Shown: positions 8,988-16,335, numbered from the stretch's first letter. The stretch: DNA of 64,000 bases from Bradyrhizobium elkanii USDA 76 (GCF_023278185.1 NZ_CP066356.1:1604001-1668000); one strand, 5' to 3'. Numbers and translations are program-made. Notes: generated by a model not told the origin, from the letters alone.

Positions 8988-9540
8988 GCATCCAGCAGCG
9001 AGGTGCGTCAAGAATACGTTTGTCATGTTCCTGAGGTTCGGGACGCCGATTAGGTCAGAGGCTGTCCGGGAAAATCGGAATGGCTGATCTTTTAGTGGGA
9101 ATTGGCTGACGGCAGTTCGAATTTCGCTCTACCCCTCCGGTCGACCGATCTGCCCTTAATCCATTGCCTCAACTAGCAATTTGAGGCGGTCGTCATCGAT
9201 CGCCTCTGTAGCTACCACGTAGCTACCACCCTAGCGCCAAGCAGCGCAGGTAAGGCGGGATGCGGCGGTCCTACTATTTGATAATACTGCAATTTTCGTA
9301 GAAGTGGCGAAGATGGCGTAGGTCCGGCGGAGCCCTTACTGTGTCTGTGGAACAGGAGGTCGGTGGTTCGAGCCCACCCAACTGTACCATCCGCAAGATC
9401 ACTCGGCGCGACATCGCAAGATCAGACCATCGCAAGGTCGCCCGGCGTGTCATCGCGTCCGCTTGCACTTCTCTGCCCTGTCACCCAAACTGACTGACAC
9501 GACGCCTTAGCGACGCCTAGTGACACCTTTGGGGGGATGC
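8988..9540. other. Intergenic junction with tRNA scar and short repeats
   Basis: No convincing gene was found in these 553 bases. The stretch holds a perfect tandem repeat of GTAGCTACCAC at 9208-9229 and the tRNA-His 3' fragment at 9342-9389. On the reverse strand, about 9160-9229 reads as the end of a protein (VATEAIDDDRLKLLVEAMD then stop) with a stop just upstream, possibly a gene remnant. Composition is more AT-rich than the flanks. Confidence 0.6.
9342..9389 (+). tRNA. 3' half of a tRNA-His (GTG) gene, probable integration-site remnant
   Basis: The sequence gives an anticodon loop CTGTGGA with anticodon GTG (9347-9349), 3' anticodon stem ACAGG, variable loop AGGTC, a perfect T arm GGTGG-TTCGAGC-CCACC (9362-9378), acceptor strand CAACTGT, discriminator A and encoded CCA (9387-9389). 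The D arm and 5' acceptor strand (expected ACAGTTG) are absent upstream, and only the inner part of the 5' anticodon stem remains. A73 instead of C73 fits alphaproteobacterial tRNA-His, which lacks G-1. A displaced 3' half of this kind is what tyrosine-recombinase islands leave at their distal end. It is not a functional tRNA. Confidence 0.75.
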
Positions 9541-9861
9541 ATGGGGACCGCCGGTTCAAGGAGTTTTTCGTTTGCGTTGATTTCAAGCATCGCCTTGGTG
9601 GCGCTGCTGCCGGGCCGAAGCGAGGCCTATACGCCGGATCAGCAGCAGGCCTGTACGCCTGACGCGTTCAGGCTCTGTAGCCCCGAGATTCCCGACGTCG
9701 ATCGCATCACGGCCTGCATGATCAGGAACAAGGCGCAACTCTCGCCGGCCTGCCGCGTGTTCTTCCGTCCCGAGCCGCGCGAGGCGAGCGAGCGCGTGGA
9801 GCGGCGGCCTGCGAAGCGGAAAGTCTCCAAAACGCACAAGGCGAAGAAGCCGGCCCACTGA
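9541..9861 (+). CDS. Small secreted cysteine-rich protein
   Basis: The protein is 106 aa with a cleavable signal peptide (hydrophobic core FALISSIALVALLPG, cut near SEA-YTP). The mature part has a CTPDAFRLC...CMIRNKAQLSPAC pattern, similar to the cysteine-rich GLG1/FGFR-type repeat seen in many Rhizobiales exported proteins. It ends in a Lys/Arg-rich tail (KRKVSKTHKAKKPAH). Start ATG 9541 follows a G-rich ribosome site; a GTG at 9520 is possible but would weaken the signal peptide. It probably acts in the periplasm or envelope; function unknown. It stands alone, with non-coding DNA on both sides. Confidence 0.75.
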   Translation: MGTAGSRSFSFALISSIALVALLPGRSEAYTPDQQQACTPDAFRLCSPEIPDVDRITACMIRNKAQLSPACRVFFRPEPREASERVERRPAKRKVSKTHKAKKPAH

Positions 9862-10087
9862 CCTCATTCGCATCGCGCGCAGGCGAGGAGTCACCAGCTT
9901 GACGCGCGTCGTCGCGCAATCGTGCGCTTCGCGCGAAAATGCGCGATAGATCGTCCGGCCGCGATTTCAAGCCTGTCATGCGCGACAGACTGACGCCTTG
10001 TGACGCTGTCACGCGGCATCATCTGTGGGACTTGTGTGGTTTGCCAAATCTGTTCCGCCTGTGGAACGGATGGAGTGAGTGGGACGC

Positions 10088-10405
10088 GTGAGCGAATACT
10101 ACAAGCAAGAGATCGATCGGCACTTCGCCTGGTTCGAAGCCAAGCTGCCGGAAAAGCCGGCGCGCTTCGTCGCGTGGCTGCGCAAGCCGTCGTCGCGCTA
10201 TGTGCGGATTCCGCTCGCGATCCTCCTGATCATCGGCGGCATCTTCAGCTTCCTGCCGGTGCTCGGACTCTGGATGCTGCCGCTCGGACTCCTTTTGTTC
10301 GCGCAGGACGTCCCGTTCCTGCAGAAACCGACAGCGCAATTGCTCGGTTGGATCGAGCGCAAATGGATCGAGCGCGAGCGCGCGAAGGCCGCCGGAAAAC
10401 GCTAG
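10088..10405 (+). CDS. Small inner-membrane protein, function unknown
   Basis: The protein has 105 aa counting from GTG 10088 (108 from GTG 10079; the choice is uncertain because both lie close to the same weak GGAGTGAGTGGG ribosome site). An amphipathic N-terminal region with aromatic residues (FAWFEAKLPEKPARFVAWLR) precedes one long or two short membrane segments rich in Ile, Leu and Gly, including FLPVLGLWMLPLGLLLFA. A charged tail KWIERERAKAAGKR follows. The Pro-Gly-Trp hydrophobic pattern recalls PGPGW-type transmembrane proteins. No catalytic motif is seen. Confidence 0.7.
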   Translation: MSEYYKQEIDRHFAWFEAKLPEKPARFVAWLRKPSSRYVRIPLAILLIIGGIFSFLPVLGLWMLPLGLLLFAQDVPFLQKPTAQLLGWIERKWIERERAKAAGKR

Positions 10406-10533
10406 GCCCTGAGTCAAATCAAACGCTTAGCGCTTCCATTTGCGGTTGCGTCATAAGTTCGGTGTGACTCAAAAAGCAAAGCGCACCGGTAATCTTGGCC
10501 ACTTTGCGGATTGCAAGAAATTTTTTCTTTCGC

Positions 10534-10551
10534 GAATCAGCGCGCTGATTC
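10534..10551. promoter_or_regulatory. Perfect 18-bp palindrome with two GANTC sites upstream of the parA-like gene
   Basis: GAATCAGCG followed by CGCTGATTC is a perfect palindrome centred 45 bases before the ATG at 10588. Its two ends, GAATC and GATTC, are both GANTC, the CcrM methylation target of alphaproteobacteria. Two more GANTC sites (10411-10415 and 10466-10470) lie in the same short intergenic region. It may be an operator, for example for autoregulation, or a methylation-controlled promoter element. No binding protein can be named from the sequence. Confidence 0.5.
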
Positions 10552-10587
10552 ATTTTCGCCTCCTGGGGTCAATCTGGAGGCCAACGT

Positions 10588-11268
10588 ATGAACGTGATTG
10601 TTTTCGCTTCGCGTAAGGGGGGCTCGGGAAAAAGTACCCTGGCTGCTCACCTCGCTGCGCAAGTGCACAAGGCAACGAAGCCCTGTCTGCTGATCGACGC
10701 CGATCCGCAGGGCTCGCTGACTCTTTGGCACAAGCTGCGCGGCACCAACGAGCCGGCGATCAAGACGGCGGTGAACTCGGTCAGCGGGATCATTGCCCAG
10801 GCCAAGCGTGAGGGCATCGAGTGGGTGTTCATCGACACGCCGCCGAACCTCTCGGCCGTGGTCGACGACTCCATCAAGAACGCCACGATGGTGATCATTC
10901 CGGCGCGGCCCGGCGTGTTCGACGTCAACGCTGTGCAGGAAACCATCCAGACCTGCCGCTCGATGCGCAAGCCCTATGCCGTGGTGATCAACGGCGCGCC
11001 CGCGCAGCGTGACGGCGCCGAAAGCCGCATCGTCGCGATCGCGCGCGAGGCGCTGGCGAAATTCCGCGCGCCGGTGTGGAGCGGCCAGATCACCAACCGC
11101 GCCGATCTTCTGATGGCGCTCGGCCAGGGTGAAGGCGCCCGCGAATATTATGCGGAAGGCCGCGCCGCCGCCGAGATCAATCGGCTGTGGGCCGCGATCG
11201 AGCGCTCGATCAAGGCGATCCGCGGCACGGCGTCGGCGTCCGGTACGATGCACAAGCAAGCGGCGTAA
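10588..11268 (+). CDS. ParA/MinD-family ATPase, orphan
   Basis: This 226-aa protein carries the deviant Walker A motif KGGSGKST (residues 10-17), the DADPQGS segment after the second strand and FIDTPPNL as Walker B region, all diagnostic of ParA-type ATPases. Such proteins form ATP-dependent dimers on DNA or membrane and position plasmids, chromosomes or other cargo. No ParB gene or parS-like site is adjacent, so the cargo is unknown; orphan ParAs in this group also position chemotaxis arrays or other complexes. Ribosome site CTGGAGG precedes ATG 10588. A palindrome with GANTC sites lies upstream and a strong terminator downstream, so it is a single-gene unit. Confidence 0.88.
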   Translation: MNVIVFASRKGGSGKSTLAAHLAAQVHKATKPCLLIDADPQGSLTLWHKLRGTNEPAIKTAVNSVSGIIAQAKREGIEWVFIDTPPNLSAVVDDSIKNATMVIIPARPGVFDVNAVQETIQTCRSMRKPYAVVINGAPAQRDGAESRIVAIAREALAKFRAPVWSGQITNRADLLMALGQGEGAREYYAEGRAAAEINRLWAAIERSIKAIRGTASASGTMHKQAA

Positions 11269-11296
11269 CAACGCCGCTTACGTTCGAAATGGAAAG

Positions 11297-11321
11297 AACG
11301 CGCGGCACTCGCGCGTTTTTT
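11297..11321 (+). terminator. Rho-independent terminator after the parA-like gene
   Basis: An 8-bp perfect stem AACGCGCG/CGCGCGTT with loop GCACT is followed directly by T residues to 11321. It lies 29 bases after the ParA stop codon. Confidence 0.85.
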
Positions 11322-11336
11322 GTCGATTGATGGAAC

Positions 11337-11436
11337 GTCATTCCGGGGCGATGCGCAGCATCGAACCCGGAATCTCGATATTCCCCGATGCGCAATCGCG
11401 CACCTGCGGTTCTCGCTTCGCGAGCCCCGGAATGAC
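11337..11436. repeat. Dispersed palindromic repeat, family 2, copy A
   Basis: A roughly 100-bp element is bounded by 13-bp perfect inverted ends GTCATTCCGGGGC / GCCCCGGAATGAC. The interior has CCGGAATCTCGATATTCCCC and a GCGATGCGCAGCATCG hairpin. A related copy lies at 54688-54792, sharing the ends and the central segment, with a longer AATGCGCAATTGCGCATT hairpin. It is non-coding. Confidence 0.8.
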
Positions 11437-11440
11437 AACC

Positions 11441-11587
11441 TCACGCCACCATCAGCAGATAGAATGCGATCACCGGCACCAGGGTCAGGATCACCGACCA
11501 GATGCCGACAGCCCATAAAATATCCTCGGTCGTAAAGCCCGGCTCGGCACCCGGCCTCACGGCAACAAAGCCATTCCTCGAATTCAC
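11441..11587 (-). CDS. Small membrane protein, 48 aa
   Basis: This short reverse-strand frame starts at GTG (11585-11587) after a GGGGGCG ribosome-like site and ends at TGA (11441-11443). The product begins MNSRNGFVAVRPGAEPGFTT and continues into one hydrophobic helix (WAVGIWSVILTLVPVIAFYLL), so it is a single-pass membrane protein with a short N-terminal tail. No family is recognised. Support is the ribosome site plus the well-formed membrane helix; it could be a chance frame. It abuts the family 2 repeat. Confidence 0.5.
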   Translation of the reverse strand: MNSRNGFVAVRPGAEPGFTTEDILWAVGIWSVILTLVPVIAFYLLMVA

Positions 11588-11736
11588 GACGCCCCCGCGT
11601 TGGTCTTGGCAATGCAGAGGCTGATACGCGAGCGGATTTAAGATCCCGGTCGGAATTTCGCGGGCATTTGCGCGCGGGTGCTACTTCGGATTAACCACGG
11701 CATGGGCGGGCCGCGTTCGGCTGGGTGCCGTTCGCC

Positions 11737-12036
11737 TCAGCGCATTGCTCCGTCCCGGTCGCGGATCGCGCCGAGATGCTCGTTGATCCGGAATACGATC
11801 AGGATGAACTCGGCGGCGATGCGCGAGAACACGATGCCGACGAAGACGCTGGCGATCGACGCGAGCAGCTGGATGAAGCCGACGAACGGGCTGATCGCCA
11901 TCGCGGTGAGGCTCCACAGGATGCCGGAGATCCCGAACAGCACGATGACCGCGATCACCAGCCAGTAGAACGTCTTGATGATCGTGGGCGTGATGAAACG
12001 GTCCCACTGAAACAGATCCTGGAAATCGAACATCAT
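11737..12036 (-). CDS. DUF4282 family membrane protein
   Basis: This 99-aa protein begins MMFDFQDLFQWDRFITP, the typical start of DUF4282 proteins, and has two predicted membrane helices (FYWLVIAVIVLFGISGIL and FIQLLASIASVFVGIVF) followed by FILIVFRINEHL. Function is unknown. I chose ATG 12034-12036 because GGGAGAACC precedes it; a longer frame from 12078 adds 14 non-conserved residues. The family is common as single-copy small membrane proteins in Hyphomicrobiales. No operon partner is evident. Confidence 0.8.
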   Translation of the reverse strand: MMFDFQDLFQWDRFITPTIIKTFYWLVIAVIVLFGISGILWSLTAMAISPFVGFIQLLASIASVFVGIVFSRIAAEFILIVFRINEHLGAIRDRDGAMR

Positions 12037-12355
12037 GGTTCTCCCGGCCAGCCGAAATATGATTCGCGTCGCGTTCATCCTACTGCGTCACCGCCGGCGC
12101 GATCACTTCGTCGTGGAAGCCTGCGCCGCAGGCGTCCATTGGGACGAGGCTATTCGCCGGGCCAATGGTTTGGGACGACGCCAAAGCGCCTCCGCGACCA
12201 GAGGGATCGATACCGCAGAAGCCCAATCGGTCTCGCCAAAGGCGAGCCCCCGGACCGGGCGCCGGCGGTCCAGGGGCGAGCTATGTGAGTGGGCCGGTTG
12301 TGATTGCCGCAAATAACGGCCACAATCGGGCTTCCCTCCGGCATATCCTCACCCA
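12037..12355. other. Intergenic region without a convincing gene
   Basis: These 319 bases hold only weak frames without ribosome sites or domain signals. A small hairpin GCCTGCG-C-CGCAGGC and a GC-rich inverted segment around 12240-12285 are visible. The region separates the reverse DUF4282 gene from the forward MaoC pair, so it should contain both promoters; none could be pinpointed. Confidence 0.6.
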
Positions 12356-12814
12356 ATGACCACGCTGACCTTCGAAGACTTCAAGCCCGGCCGCTTCGGC
12401 ACGTTCGGCCCGCGCCATGTTTCACGCGAGGAAATCCTCGCCTTTGCCGCCGAATTCGACCCGCAGCCGATGCATCTCGACGAGGAGGCGGCGAAGAAAT
12501 CCATGCTCCGCGGCCTGTCGGGCTCGGGCTGGCATCTCGGCTCGCTGATGATGCGGATGCTGTTCGACGGCTTCATCGGCCGCACCGCCTCGCTGGGCGC
12601 GCCCGGGGTCAACGAGATGCGCTGGGTGGCGCCGCTGCGTCCGGGCGACGATTTGACGCTGGATGTCGATGTCGTCGAAGCGCGCGTCTCGAAGAGCCGT
12701 CCCGAGACCGGCATCGTCACCTTCAAGGGCACGATCCGCAACGCGCGCGGCGAGATGTTGTGCGAGATGGAGGCGCCGATCATGATCAGCCGCCGCGACG
12801 CTGCGAGCGCATAG
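12356..12814 (+). CDS. MaoC-like hydratase/dehydratase (first of a pair)
   Basis: This 152-aa hot-dog-fold protein has the hydratase segment FAAEFDPQPMHLDEEAAKKS (residues 31-50), with the Asp and His expected for the R-specific enoyl-CoA hydratase active site, and a GSGWHLGSLMMR helix after it. MaoC proteins hydrate enoyl-CoA esters in fatty acid or aromatic catabolism in the cytoplasm. The next gene, eight bases after the stop, is a paralogue with the same layout, so the two probably form a heterodimer, as in other split MaoC pairs; this is inference. Substrate unknown. Confidence 0.85.
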   Translation: MTTLTFEDFKPGRFGTFGPRHVSREEILAFAAEFDPQPMHLDEEAAKKSMLRGLSGSGWHLGSLMMRMLFDGFIGRTASLGAPGVNEMRWVAPLRPGDDLTLDVDVVEARVSKSRPETGIVTFKGTIRNARGEMLCEMEAPIMISRRDAASA

Positions 12815-12822
12815 GAGAGGTC

Positions 12823-13305
12823 ATGCGCTTTTTTGAAGATATCGAGATCGGCGCACGGCGCGAGTTCGGCTCCTTCACCTTCACGCCTGAGGACATCAAG
12901 CGCTTTGCCGCGCAGTTCGATCCGCAGCGCTTCCATCTCGACGAGGAGGAGGGGCGCAAGTCGCTGTTCGGCGGGCTCGCCGCATCGGGCTGGCATGTCG
13001 CCAGCGTCTGCATGAAGCTGCTCGTCGCCGACGGCAAGCGGCTCGCCGCGGAAGCCGCCGCGCGCGGCGAACAGGTCGCGGTCTGGGGGCCCTCGCCGGG
13101 CTTCCGCGAGCTGCGCTGGATCCGCCCGGTGCTGGCAGGCGATACCATCAGCTTCACCAACCAGGTCGAGACCAAGCGCACGTCCGAGAAGCGGCCCGAA
13201 TGGGGCATCCTCCAGGCCCGCAACATCGGCGTCAATCAGCGCAATGAGGTGGTGTTCTCGTTCCTCGCCACCGCCTTCGTGCCGCGGCGGAATCCCGGTT
13301 CCTGA
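12823..13305 (+). CDS. MaoC-like hydratase/dehydratase (second of a pair)
   Basis: The 160-aa protein begins MRFFEDIEIGARREFGSFTF and has FAAQFDPQRFHLDEEEGRKS and ASGWHVASVCMKLL, the same hot-dog features as the gene before it. Start ATG 12823 has ribosome site AGGAGAGG; the frame is open further upstream but only within the previous gene. It carries an insertion of about 20 residues (residues 67-86, LVADGKRLAAEAAARGEQVA) relative to its neighbour. The final bases including the stop lie in a 20-bp tandem duplication (13302-13341). Role as for the partner, probably as a complex. Confidence 0.85.
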   Translation: MRFFEDIEIGARREFGSFTFTPEDIKRFAAQFDPQRFHLDEEEGRKSLFGGLAASGWHVASVCMKLLVADGKRLAAEAAARGEQVAVWGPSPGFRELRWIRPVLAGDTISFTNQVETKRTSEKRPEWGILQARNIGVNQRNEVVFSFLATAFVPRRNPGS

Positions 13306-13341
13306 TGTTGCCCGCACGCCTCTGATGTTGCCCGGACGCCA
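13302..13341. repeat. Tandem 20-bp duplication at the 3' end of the second MaoC gene
   Basis: CTGATGTTGCCCGCACGCCT is followed at once by the same 20 bases with two mismatches (CTGATGTTGCCCGGACGCCA). The first unit contains the stop codon TGA (13303-13305). It looks like a recent slippage or duplication event. Confidence 0.75.
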
Positions 13342-13477
13342 TGGTTAGCAGGTGACTTCTGCCGCCGACGCAGTTGTGCGTTGCGTGGAACTCATTTTTT
13401 GCTAACGCATTCTGAACCTTTGTCCCTGCCTTATGGTTTGAGGGCACGGACATCTGGCAAGAATGACTGGGGATACC

Positions 13478-13621
13478 ATGGCAGATCGCAGCGCGCTGAA
13501 ACTCGTCGGCATCATCTTCGCGACGGTAACGGTTGTGGTGATGCTGGCCACCGGAATGGTCGTGAAGGGCTTTGCCGACGGCAATTATTCCTTCGAGACT
13601 ACCGCGAGCATCGATCGCTGA
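13478..13621 (+). CDS. Small membrane protein, 47 aa
   Basis: ATG 13478 follows GGGGATACC and the frame ends at TGA 13619-13621. The product starts MADRSALKLVGIIFATVTVV and has one clear membrane helix, then a short polar tail GFADGNYSFETTASIDR. An in-frame ATG at 13463 would add five residues. Small single-helix proteins of this layout are common in Bradyrhizobium but have no assigned function. Flanking DNA is non-coding, so it is a single-gene unit. Confidence 0.6.
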   Translation: MADRSALKLVGIIFATVTVVVMLATGMVVKGFADGNYSFETTASIDR

Positions 13622-13827
13622 CTGACCGTCTGTAACTGCCGGCGCTCGAGGGAGCGCCTGGTGCACGCCATTGCGCCTTCCAATGTGACTCGTCGGCTGG
13701 CTGCGTCACACTTCTCCTGATCAACCCCGCTTAACGATTCCAGATCAGCACCATCACGACGGTCGCGGCTACCAGGATGCCGATGAACCGGATCATGATC
13801 GTGCGCTGAATCGCGGCCGCAAAGCGA

Positions 13828-13859
13828 AGCCGCCGCCCCCTGTTCAGGAGGCGGCGGCT
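13828..13859 (-). terminator. Hairpin downstream of the coiled-coil protein gene
   Basis: A 10-bp perfect stem AGCCGCCGCC/GGCGGCGGCT with a 12-base loop lies 26 bases beyond the stop of the reverse-strand gene. The following bases on that strand (TCGCTTT) are a weak T tract, so it is a possible but imperfect terminator. Confidence 0.45.
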
Positions 13860-13885
13860 GCCAATCCTAAAAAGGCGGATCCGGA

Positions 13886-14308
13886 TCAGCTGTTGCGCAG
13901 GCCGTCGGCAGCGCGCTTCCACTGCGAGACGTTGTCGGCGATCATGCGCGTCGACTTCATCGCGGCCTGGCTGAGCTGGGCATAGCCGGAGATCTCGCGC
14001 TGGACGCGCTGGCCCTCGGCATGCAGCAGGTCACGCAGGCTCTCGAGCTCGCCGATCAGCTTCTCGATCTCGGCGAGCGAGGTGCCGGCGACGCGCTGGA
14101 TCAGCGAGTTGACGTTGCTGACGGTGGCATCGGTGTTGGTGTCGGTCGGCGCGGTCTCCGGGCTCGCCACCGGCCGGCGCAGATAGGCGATATCGTTGCG
14201 CACGAAGTCGCGGATGCCGGCTTCGACTTCCGAGACGGCGGCGAGGTTGGTGTCGACCTCGGACGTCGTTTCGACTTCGGCTTCCTCGGTACGGTTGGTG
14301 GCGTTCAT
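13886..14308 (-). CDS. Hypothetical soluble coiled-coil protein, 140 aa
   Basis: Start ATG at 14306-14308 is preceded by AAGGGGAAAGCCG. The N-terminal 30 residues are acidic and probably disordered (TEEAEVETTSEVDTNLAAVS). The C-terminal half is helical, with heptad-like spacing (LIGELESLRDLLHAEGQRVQ) and ending WKRAADGLRNS, somewhat phasin-like in length and charge, though I see no clear phasin signature. A GC-rich hairpin lies downstream at 13828-13859. Function unknown; no operon partner. Confidence 0.7.
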   Translation of the reverse strand: MNATNRTEEAEVETTSEVDTNLAAVSEVEAGIRDFVRNDIAYLRRPVASPETAPTDTNTDATVSNVNSLIQRVAGTSLAEIEKLIGELESLRDLLHAEGQRVQREISGYAQLSQAAMKSTRMIADNVSQWKRAADGLRNS

Positions 14309-14463
14309 CGGCTTTCCCCTTGTTCGCAATGGCGAAGCGCGGCTTGTCCCCCGCACGACGAATTGATGAAGTTACGGACCTATCAGTGCCGCCGAATTTG
14401 ACCGCATCTGGGCCAAGTTGCGGCAATGCCTGATCATTTAGCGCGATAGAGCTAACAGACCGT

Positions 14464-15405
14464 TCACCATGAGCGCTTGTAGCCGGCGCTGATGCTCTTG
14501 TTGGTCGCGCCTTGGGAGGTCTCGCCGACCGAGCCGGAGACGGTGACCCCGTCGAACAACTTCTGCTCGGCGCCGATCCGGCGCAGCCATCTGTCGTCGG
14601 AGGTCGATAGCGTCTGGCCTGCCGTGATGCTGGTGCCGGTGTCGTTAACGGACAGGCTCGCCGACTGATCGGTGTCGTAGCTGCGCGAGGGGTGGCTGAT
14701 GATGCCCGGCACCGGGACCACGCCCTGCTGGATGAGGTTGTAGCCGTTCTGCAGCGTCAGCGAATATTGCTGCGACAGCGGCACCGACTTGCTCAGGGAG
14801 GTGCCGACCTTGCTCTGGTCGGCGGAGGGATCGACCCGCGCCTCGACCGAGGTCTTGTCCCAGATCGAGGCCACGCCGCCGGTCGAGATCGCGGCCCAGG
14901 CCGTGCCGCCGGACTGCGGCAGGCTGCCGCCATTGGCGAGCCGCTCCGACAATTGCTCCGACGTCGTCATCGTGCCTTGCCTCGCGACCGTCATGTCGGC
15001 GCCGATGCGGGTGTCGAGGAAAGGCGAGATCGACTGCTTAACCGACACCGCCGACGAGCCGTTGGCGTTGTTGTTGGTTGACCAGGATGGATCGTTGCCG
15101 GCGACGCTGGCGGGCCTCGCCGCACGCTTCGGCGCCAGTGTGGGCAGGCTGGTGGAATCGGTGTCGAGCTGGCTCCAGTCGAGCTTGCTCTCGTCGATGT
15201 CCTTCAGGATGTCGGCGTCATTGGCATTGGCAGCCGGCGGCTCCTGGTCGGCAGTAGCCTCGGCGTTATCGGCTGCGGTATCCTGGGCGGCGGGAGCGAT
15301 CTGCCATGGCGGGGTTTGCGCGGCGGCCGACAGCGCCATCGCCAGGCCGAAGCCGGCCGCCAGCACCGGCAGCCTTACCCAGCCAAATCGTAATGTGAAA
15401 GTCAT
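14464..15405 (-). CDS. Hypothetical exported protein, probable outer-membrane barrel
   Basis: This 313-aa protein has an N-terminal signal peptide (MTFTLRFGWVRLPVLAAGFG then ALSAAAQ). A low-complexity linker rich in Ala, Asp and Pro follows. The C-terminal 200 residues are rich in Ser, Thr and Gly with alternating hydrophobic residues, and the last residue is Trp (YKRSW), consistent with an outer-membrane beta-barrel signal. I chose ATG 15403-15405, preceded by GGGCTGGGA; the frame extends 20 residues further upstream without a ribosome site. No named family is recognised. Confidence 0.65.
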   Translation of the reverse strand: MTFTLRFGWVRLPVLAAGFGLAMALSAAAQTPPWQIAPAAQDTAADNAEATADQEPPAANANDADILKDIDESKLDWSQLDTDSTSLPTLAPKRAARPASVAGNDPSWSTNNNANGSSAVSVKQSISPFLDTRIGADMTVARQGTMTTSEQLSERLANGGSLPQSGGTAWAAISTGGVASIWDKTSVEARVDPSADQSKVGTSLSKSVPLSQQYSLTLQNGYNLIQQGVVPVPGIISHPSRSYDTDQSASLSVNDTGTSITAGQTLSTSDDRWLRRIGAEQKLFDGVTVSGSVGETSQGATNKSISAGYKRSW

Positions 15406-15633
15406 TCCCAGCCCGCAAATTCCAGAGCCGCAGCATGCGTTTGCCGTGGCGCAAAATTGTGGCATCGGCGCTCTGAAAGCAAGTGATCAACGCGTGATCG
15501 TCATGTCCGGGACAAACGCGCTGCGCGTTCGCGCGGCGCGTCCCGGGGCGCGGCCGTTCGGGGCTGGCAAAACAGGCCGCCGCTGCCGGGGCAGGGGCCC
15601 CGCACATGACGAAGGCGTGAAACCGAAAAGTCG

Positions 15634-16068
15634 TCAGACCGCGATGCGCGGCAGATGGATCGGGTAGCCGACGGTCTGCTCGACCAGGTCGAAACTGTCG
15701 ACCAGCACGCGGAAGCTCGTCAGCTTGCCGGCCCTGAACTGCGCGAAATGCGCGATCCGGAGCGAGATCGGCTTGTTGGAGTCGAGAGCCGTCAGCGAAT
15801 AGCGCAGCATCGAGGCTGCGGAATCCACGCCGAGCATGATCTGCTCCCGGTCGAAGCGGTGAACCCTGAGGTTCTCGCCGATCTGCCTGATCACCTCGAG
15901 CACCGCGGCCTTGCCGCGGCGCGCGCCGAAGAAGGAAAACAGGTCGATCGGCCCGTAGATGGACCATTCGACCTCGTCGTCGAGCAAGGGCTCGATATCT
16001 GCAAGCTGGCGTTCGTTGATCGCGCGATGCAATGCGCGCGAAAAACGCCAGAGACTATGCTCTGTCAT
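15634..16068 (-). CDS. SnoaL/NTF2-like protein
   Basis: This 144-aa protein has the cone-shaped NTF2 fold pattern: helices at the start (FSRALHRAINERQLADIEPL), then EVEWSIYGPIDLFSFFGARRGKAAV, where the conserved acidic and aromatic positions and the GRRGK turn are seen, ending in SFRVLVDSFDLVEQTVGYPI. It resembles the gene at 16711-17181 in the RDGKIT/FRAGKLT and DSFDLVEQ segments. Families with this fold include limonene-epoxide hydrolases, ketosteroid isomerases and binding proteins, so a catalytic call is not possible. Start ATG 16066-16068. Confidence 0.72.
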   Translation of the reverse strand: MTEHSLWRFSRALHRAINERQLADIEPLLDDEVEWSIYGPIDLFSFFGARRGKAAVLEVIRQIGENLRVHRFDREQIMLGVDSAASMLRYSLTALDSNKPISLRIAHFAQFRAGKLTSFRVLVDSFDLVEQTVGYPIHLPRIAV

Positions 16069-16256
16069 TTTGGTCTTGTCCTGAAACTGGATTTTCAAAC
16101 GCAAACGAATGGCAGGGGATCAGCGCCGACGCCTTGCCAGGTTGCTGCACATCGCTATTGCGGGCTGAAATAGTGCGGAACGGCAAAAACGCAAATGACT
16201 TTTTTTGCAATGCACAATTGCGCGGAATTTTACCGGAATGTGACCGCCGCCCTCTG

Positions 16257-16289
16257 GAACCCCGTTCCGATAGGATCGGAACGGGGTTC
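16257..16289. repeat. Perfect 15-bp hairpin
   Basis: GAACCCCGTTCCGAT pairs perfectly with ATCGGAACGGGGTTC around an AGG loop. The lack of a T tract argues against an ordinary rho-independent terminator. It may be an RNA processing element or the core of a palindromic repeat. Confidence 0.7.
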
Positions 16290-16301
16290 AAGATTCTGGT
16301 T

Positions 16302-16335
16302 CTGACGCGTTTTCTTGACACGAACCGGCATCCAC
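16302..16335. repeat. Dispersed element, family 4, copy A (partial)
   Basis: CTGACGCGTTTTCT and GAACCGGC(A/C)TCCAC are shared, with the same spacing to within two bases, with 25877-25929. This resembles a common non-coding element of Bradyrhizobium and Rhodopseudomonas built around GCGTTTTC and ACCGG-TCCACTTCGC. The right half here has diverged. Confidence 0.55.

Noticed and set aside
9274..9468. Reverse frame containing VQLGGLEPPTSCSTD
   Set aside because: This is the known false-protein signature from antisense translation of a tRNA T arm and anticodon region; it covers the tRNA-His fragment.
12103..12359. Small frames on both strands between DUF4282 and MaoC genes
   Set aside because: No ribosome site, no hydrophobic or domain pattern; composition of shadow frames.
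13731..13796. Possible 21-aa membrane peptide on the reverse strand (MIRFIGILVAATVV...)
   Set aside because: Well-formed helix but no ribosome site and very short; not enough to call a gene.
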